Below the pieces are notes generated by a model. The model worked only from the letters and a program-made list of their open reading frames with translations, was not told the DNA's origin and did no database searches. This document shows positions 5,610-6,848 of a stretch of 6,848 nucleotides of DNA, piece by piece (position 1 is the first letter of the stretch; each line of letters begins with the position of its first letter). Location: the NCBI GenBank assembly GCA_009692275.1, contig SHZL01000151.1, positions 1 to 6,848 on the forward strand. The letters are read 5' to 3'. Both the position numbers and the translations under genes were made by a program. The DNA is from Lysobacterales bacterium (GTDB lineage Bacteria; Pseudomonadota; Gammaproteobacteria; Xanthomonadales; SZUA-36).

Positions 5610-6579
5610 GACGGTCGTAATCGGCGCTCGTGGCTATACCGGCGGGGAACTGCTCCCGCTCTTGTTCGCTCACCCGGATTGCACGATTAAAGCGCTAGGT
5701 TCATCCAGTGCCGCGGGCGAACCGGTGAGCAGCCAACTTGCAAGAATGGACGGTTGCCCGCTGCATTTCACCGATATCCAGCCGGGCAACCTGGAACAAT
5801 TTCCCGCTGATCTGTATGTGCTGGCATTGCCCAACGGGGGCGCAGGGGCATACGTCGAAGCGATTGAACGTCACCATGGCAAAGCAGTGATTATCGACCT
5901 CAGTGCAGATTTTCGATTCGATAGTTCCTGGGTTTACGGACAACCCGAACGTTTCGAGGCGGTTATTGCCGGCGCAAAACGCATTGCAAACCCCGGTTGT
6001 TACGCCACCGGAGCCCAACTGGCGCTTGCGCCCCTAATTTCCGGGTTGATCTCAAGCCCGGTGGTCTTTGGCATTTCCGGGTTCAGCGGGGCTGGCAAAA
6101 CGCCTTCGCAGAGGAACGACCCAGCCGCCCTTAAGGACAATATCCTGCCCTATGCGCTGGTGGATCACGTGCACGAGCGGGAAGTGAGCTTGCATGTGAA
6201 CCATCAAGTGCGTTTACTGCCACACGTTGCTCCATTCTTTCGTGGCATCAGCCTCACTATTTCTGCAGAACTGAATGAACCGACGGACGCGGTCGCCCTG
6301 TTCAGGAACTACCGTCAATTCTATCAAGACTGCCCACTGGTACTGGTCCGCGAAGAAATTCCCCAGCTGGTGGAAATCCGGGAAAGACACGGCATCATTA
6401 TCGGCGGCTTTGCGACCAGCAAGCCCAGGCCCCAACACGTTTCTCTTGTCTGTGTTTTGGATAATCTGCTTAAAGGCGCGGCAACACAGGTGGTCCAGAA
6501 CATGAACCTGGCATTCGGATTACCGCCACTCACTGGCCTGGAGACTGGTCCGGGTTTCTTTGGAGAAAAAACCGAATGA
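5599..6579 (+). CDS. argC: N-acetyl-gamma-glutamyl-phosphate reductase
   Basis: This enzyme uses NADPH to reduce N-acetylglutamyl phosphate to N-acetylglutamate semialdehyde. The 326-residue protein opens with a dinucleotide-binding motif GARGYTGGEL (9-18). The catalytic cysteine is Cys134 in NPGCYATG, and His209 in LPHVAPFFRG is the likely partner base. FGISGFSGAGKTPSQRN lies between these and DNLLKGAATQVVQNMNLAFG near the C-terminus is typical of ArgC. The sequence resembles the Xanthomonas form of the family rather than the shorter enterobacterial pattern, as far as I recall. It overlaps the end of argB by 11 bases and the start of argH by ATGA, which places it firmly inside the operon, directly after the kinase that makes its substrate. 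Confidence 0.95.
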   Translation: MSVETVVIGARGYTGGELLPLLFAHPDCTIKALGSSSAAGEPVSSQLARMDGCPLHFTDIQPGNLEQFPADLYVLALPNGGAGAYVEAIERHHGKAVIIDLSADFRFDSSWVYGQPERFEAVIAGAKRIANPGCYATGAQLALAPLISGLISSPVVFGISGFSGAGKTPSQRNDPAALKDNILPYALVDHVHEREVSLHVNHQVRLLPHVAPFFRGISLTISAELNEPTDAVALFRNYRQFYQDCPLVLVREEIPQLVEIRERHGIIIGGFATSKPRPQHVSLVCVLDNLLKGAATQVVQNMNLAFGLPPLTGLETGPGFFGEKTE

Positions 6580-6848
6580 GCAAGTTTCTTTGGCAAGATG
6601 GCGCGGCGGCCACAGGTGGTCTGTCGATGGACAGTGCAATCATGGAATTCATGGCCGGTGAAGACGTGGTCCTCGATCGTGTCTTGTTTCCCTACGACGT
6701 GCGCGCCACTGCCGCGCATGTGCGCGGATTGGAACGCATTGGGCTGCTGTCCGGGGCCGATTCTCACCAGTTGTGCGAACTGCTCGGAGAGCTCCTTCTT
6801 GAGTTTTCTTCCGGGGTTTTTATCCTGGACAAACGCTATGAAGATGGC
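6576..6848 (+). CDS. argH: Argininosuccinate lyase, N-terminal part (cut by window edge)
   Basis: The last enzyme of the pathway splits argininosuccinate into arginine and fumarate. Only 91 residues are inside the window; the family is usually around 430-460 residues, so most of the gene, including the catalytic serine loop, lies beyond the right edge. The visible part matches the family N-terminus: FLWQDG (4-9), the stretch FMAGEDVVLDRVLFPYDVRA (25-44) with its conserved D-YD pattern, AHVRGLERIGLLS (47-59) and a final RYEDG that precedes the substrate-binding segment in known lyases. The ATG overlaps the argC stop as ATGA, with GGAGA about ten bases upstream. Confidence 0.93.
   Translation, partial: MSKFLWQDGAAATGGLSMDSAIMEFMAGEDVVLDRVLFPYDVRATAAHVRGLERIGLLSGADSHQLCELLGELLLEFSSGVFILDKRYEDG

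Overview
This window holds one arginine-biosynthesis operon on the + strand, with a divergent gene fragment at the left edge. The gene set and order (argF'-argG-argE'-argB-argC-argH) are those I know from Xanthomonas and Xylella. ArgF' resembles the N-acetylornithine carbamoyltransferases, and argB is a kinase fused to a vertebrate-type acetyltransferase domain. This points to a gammaproteobacterium of, or near, the Xanthomonadales. Base composition looks only moderately GC-rich and the proteins are clearly diverged from Xanthomonas as I remember it, so I would not name a genus.

Layout: 1-330 (- strand) is the N-terminal part of a SAM-dependent methyltransferase, cut by the window edge. 331-816 is a long divergent intergenic region with a likely -10 box for the methyltransferase, two inverted repeats and possible promoter sequences for the arg operon. 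817-960 looks like a leader region: a 25-codon ORF with three Arg codons in a five-codon stretch, then RNA segments that can fold in alternative ways, ending in a strong intrinsic terminator 34 bases before argF'. From 991 to the right edge six arg genes follow with every junction overlapping.

The genes encode the acetylated route to arginine. The bifunctional ArgB makes N-acetylglutamate and phosphorylates it. ArgC reduces the phosphate to the semialdehyde. An aminotransferase (not in this window) would give N-acetylornithine. ArgF' carbamoylates this to N-acetylcitrulline, ArgE' removes the acetyl group to give citrulline, and ArgG and ArgH convert citrulline to argininosuccinate and then arginine. 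Ornithine is therefore not an intermediate of this route.

The most interesting item is the leader. Arg codons lie immediately before a hairpin. An 8-base sequence at the leader stop codon is repeated in the 3' half of the terminator, so it can pair with the terminator's 5' half. This is the arrangement expected of ribosome-mediated transcription attenuation responding to charged tRNA-Arg. I do not know of a described attenuator of this kind for a bacterial arg operon, but I could not search for one.
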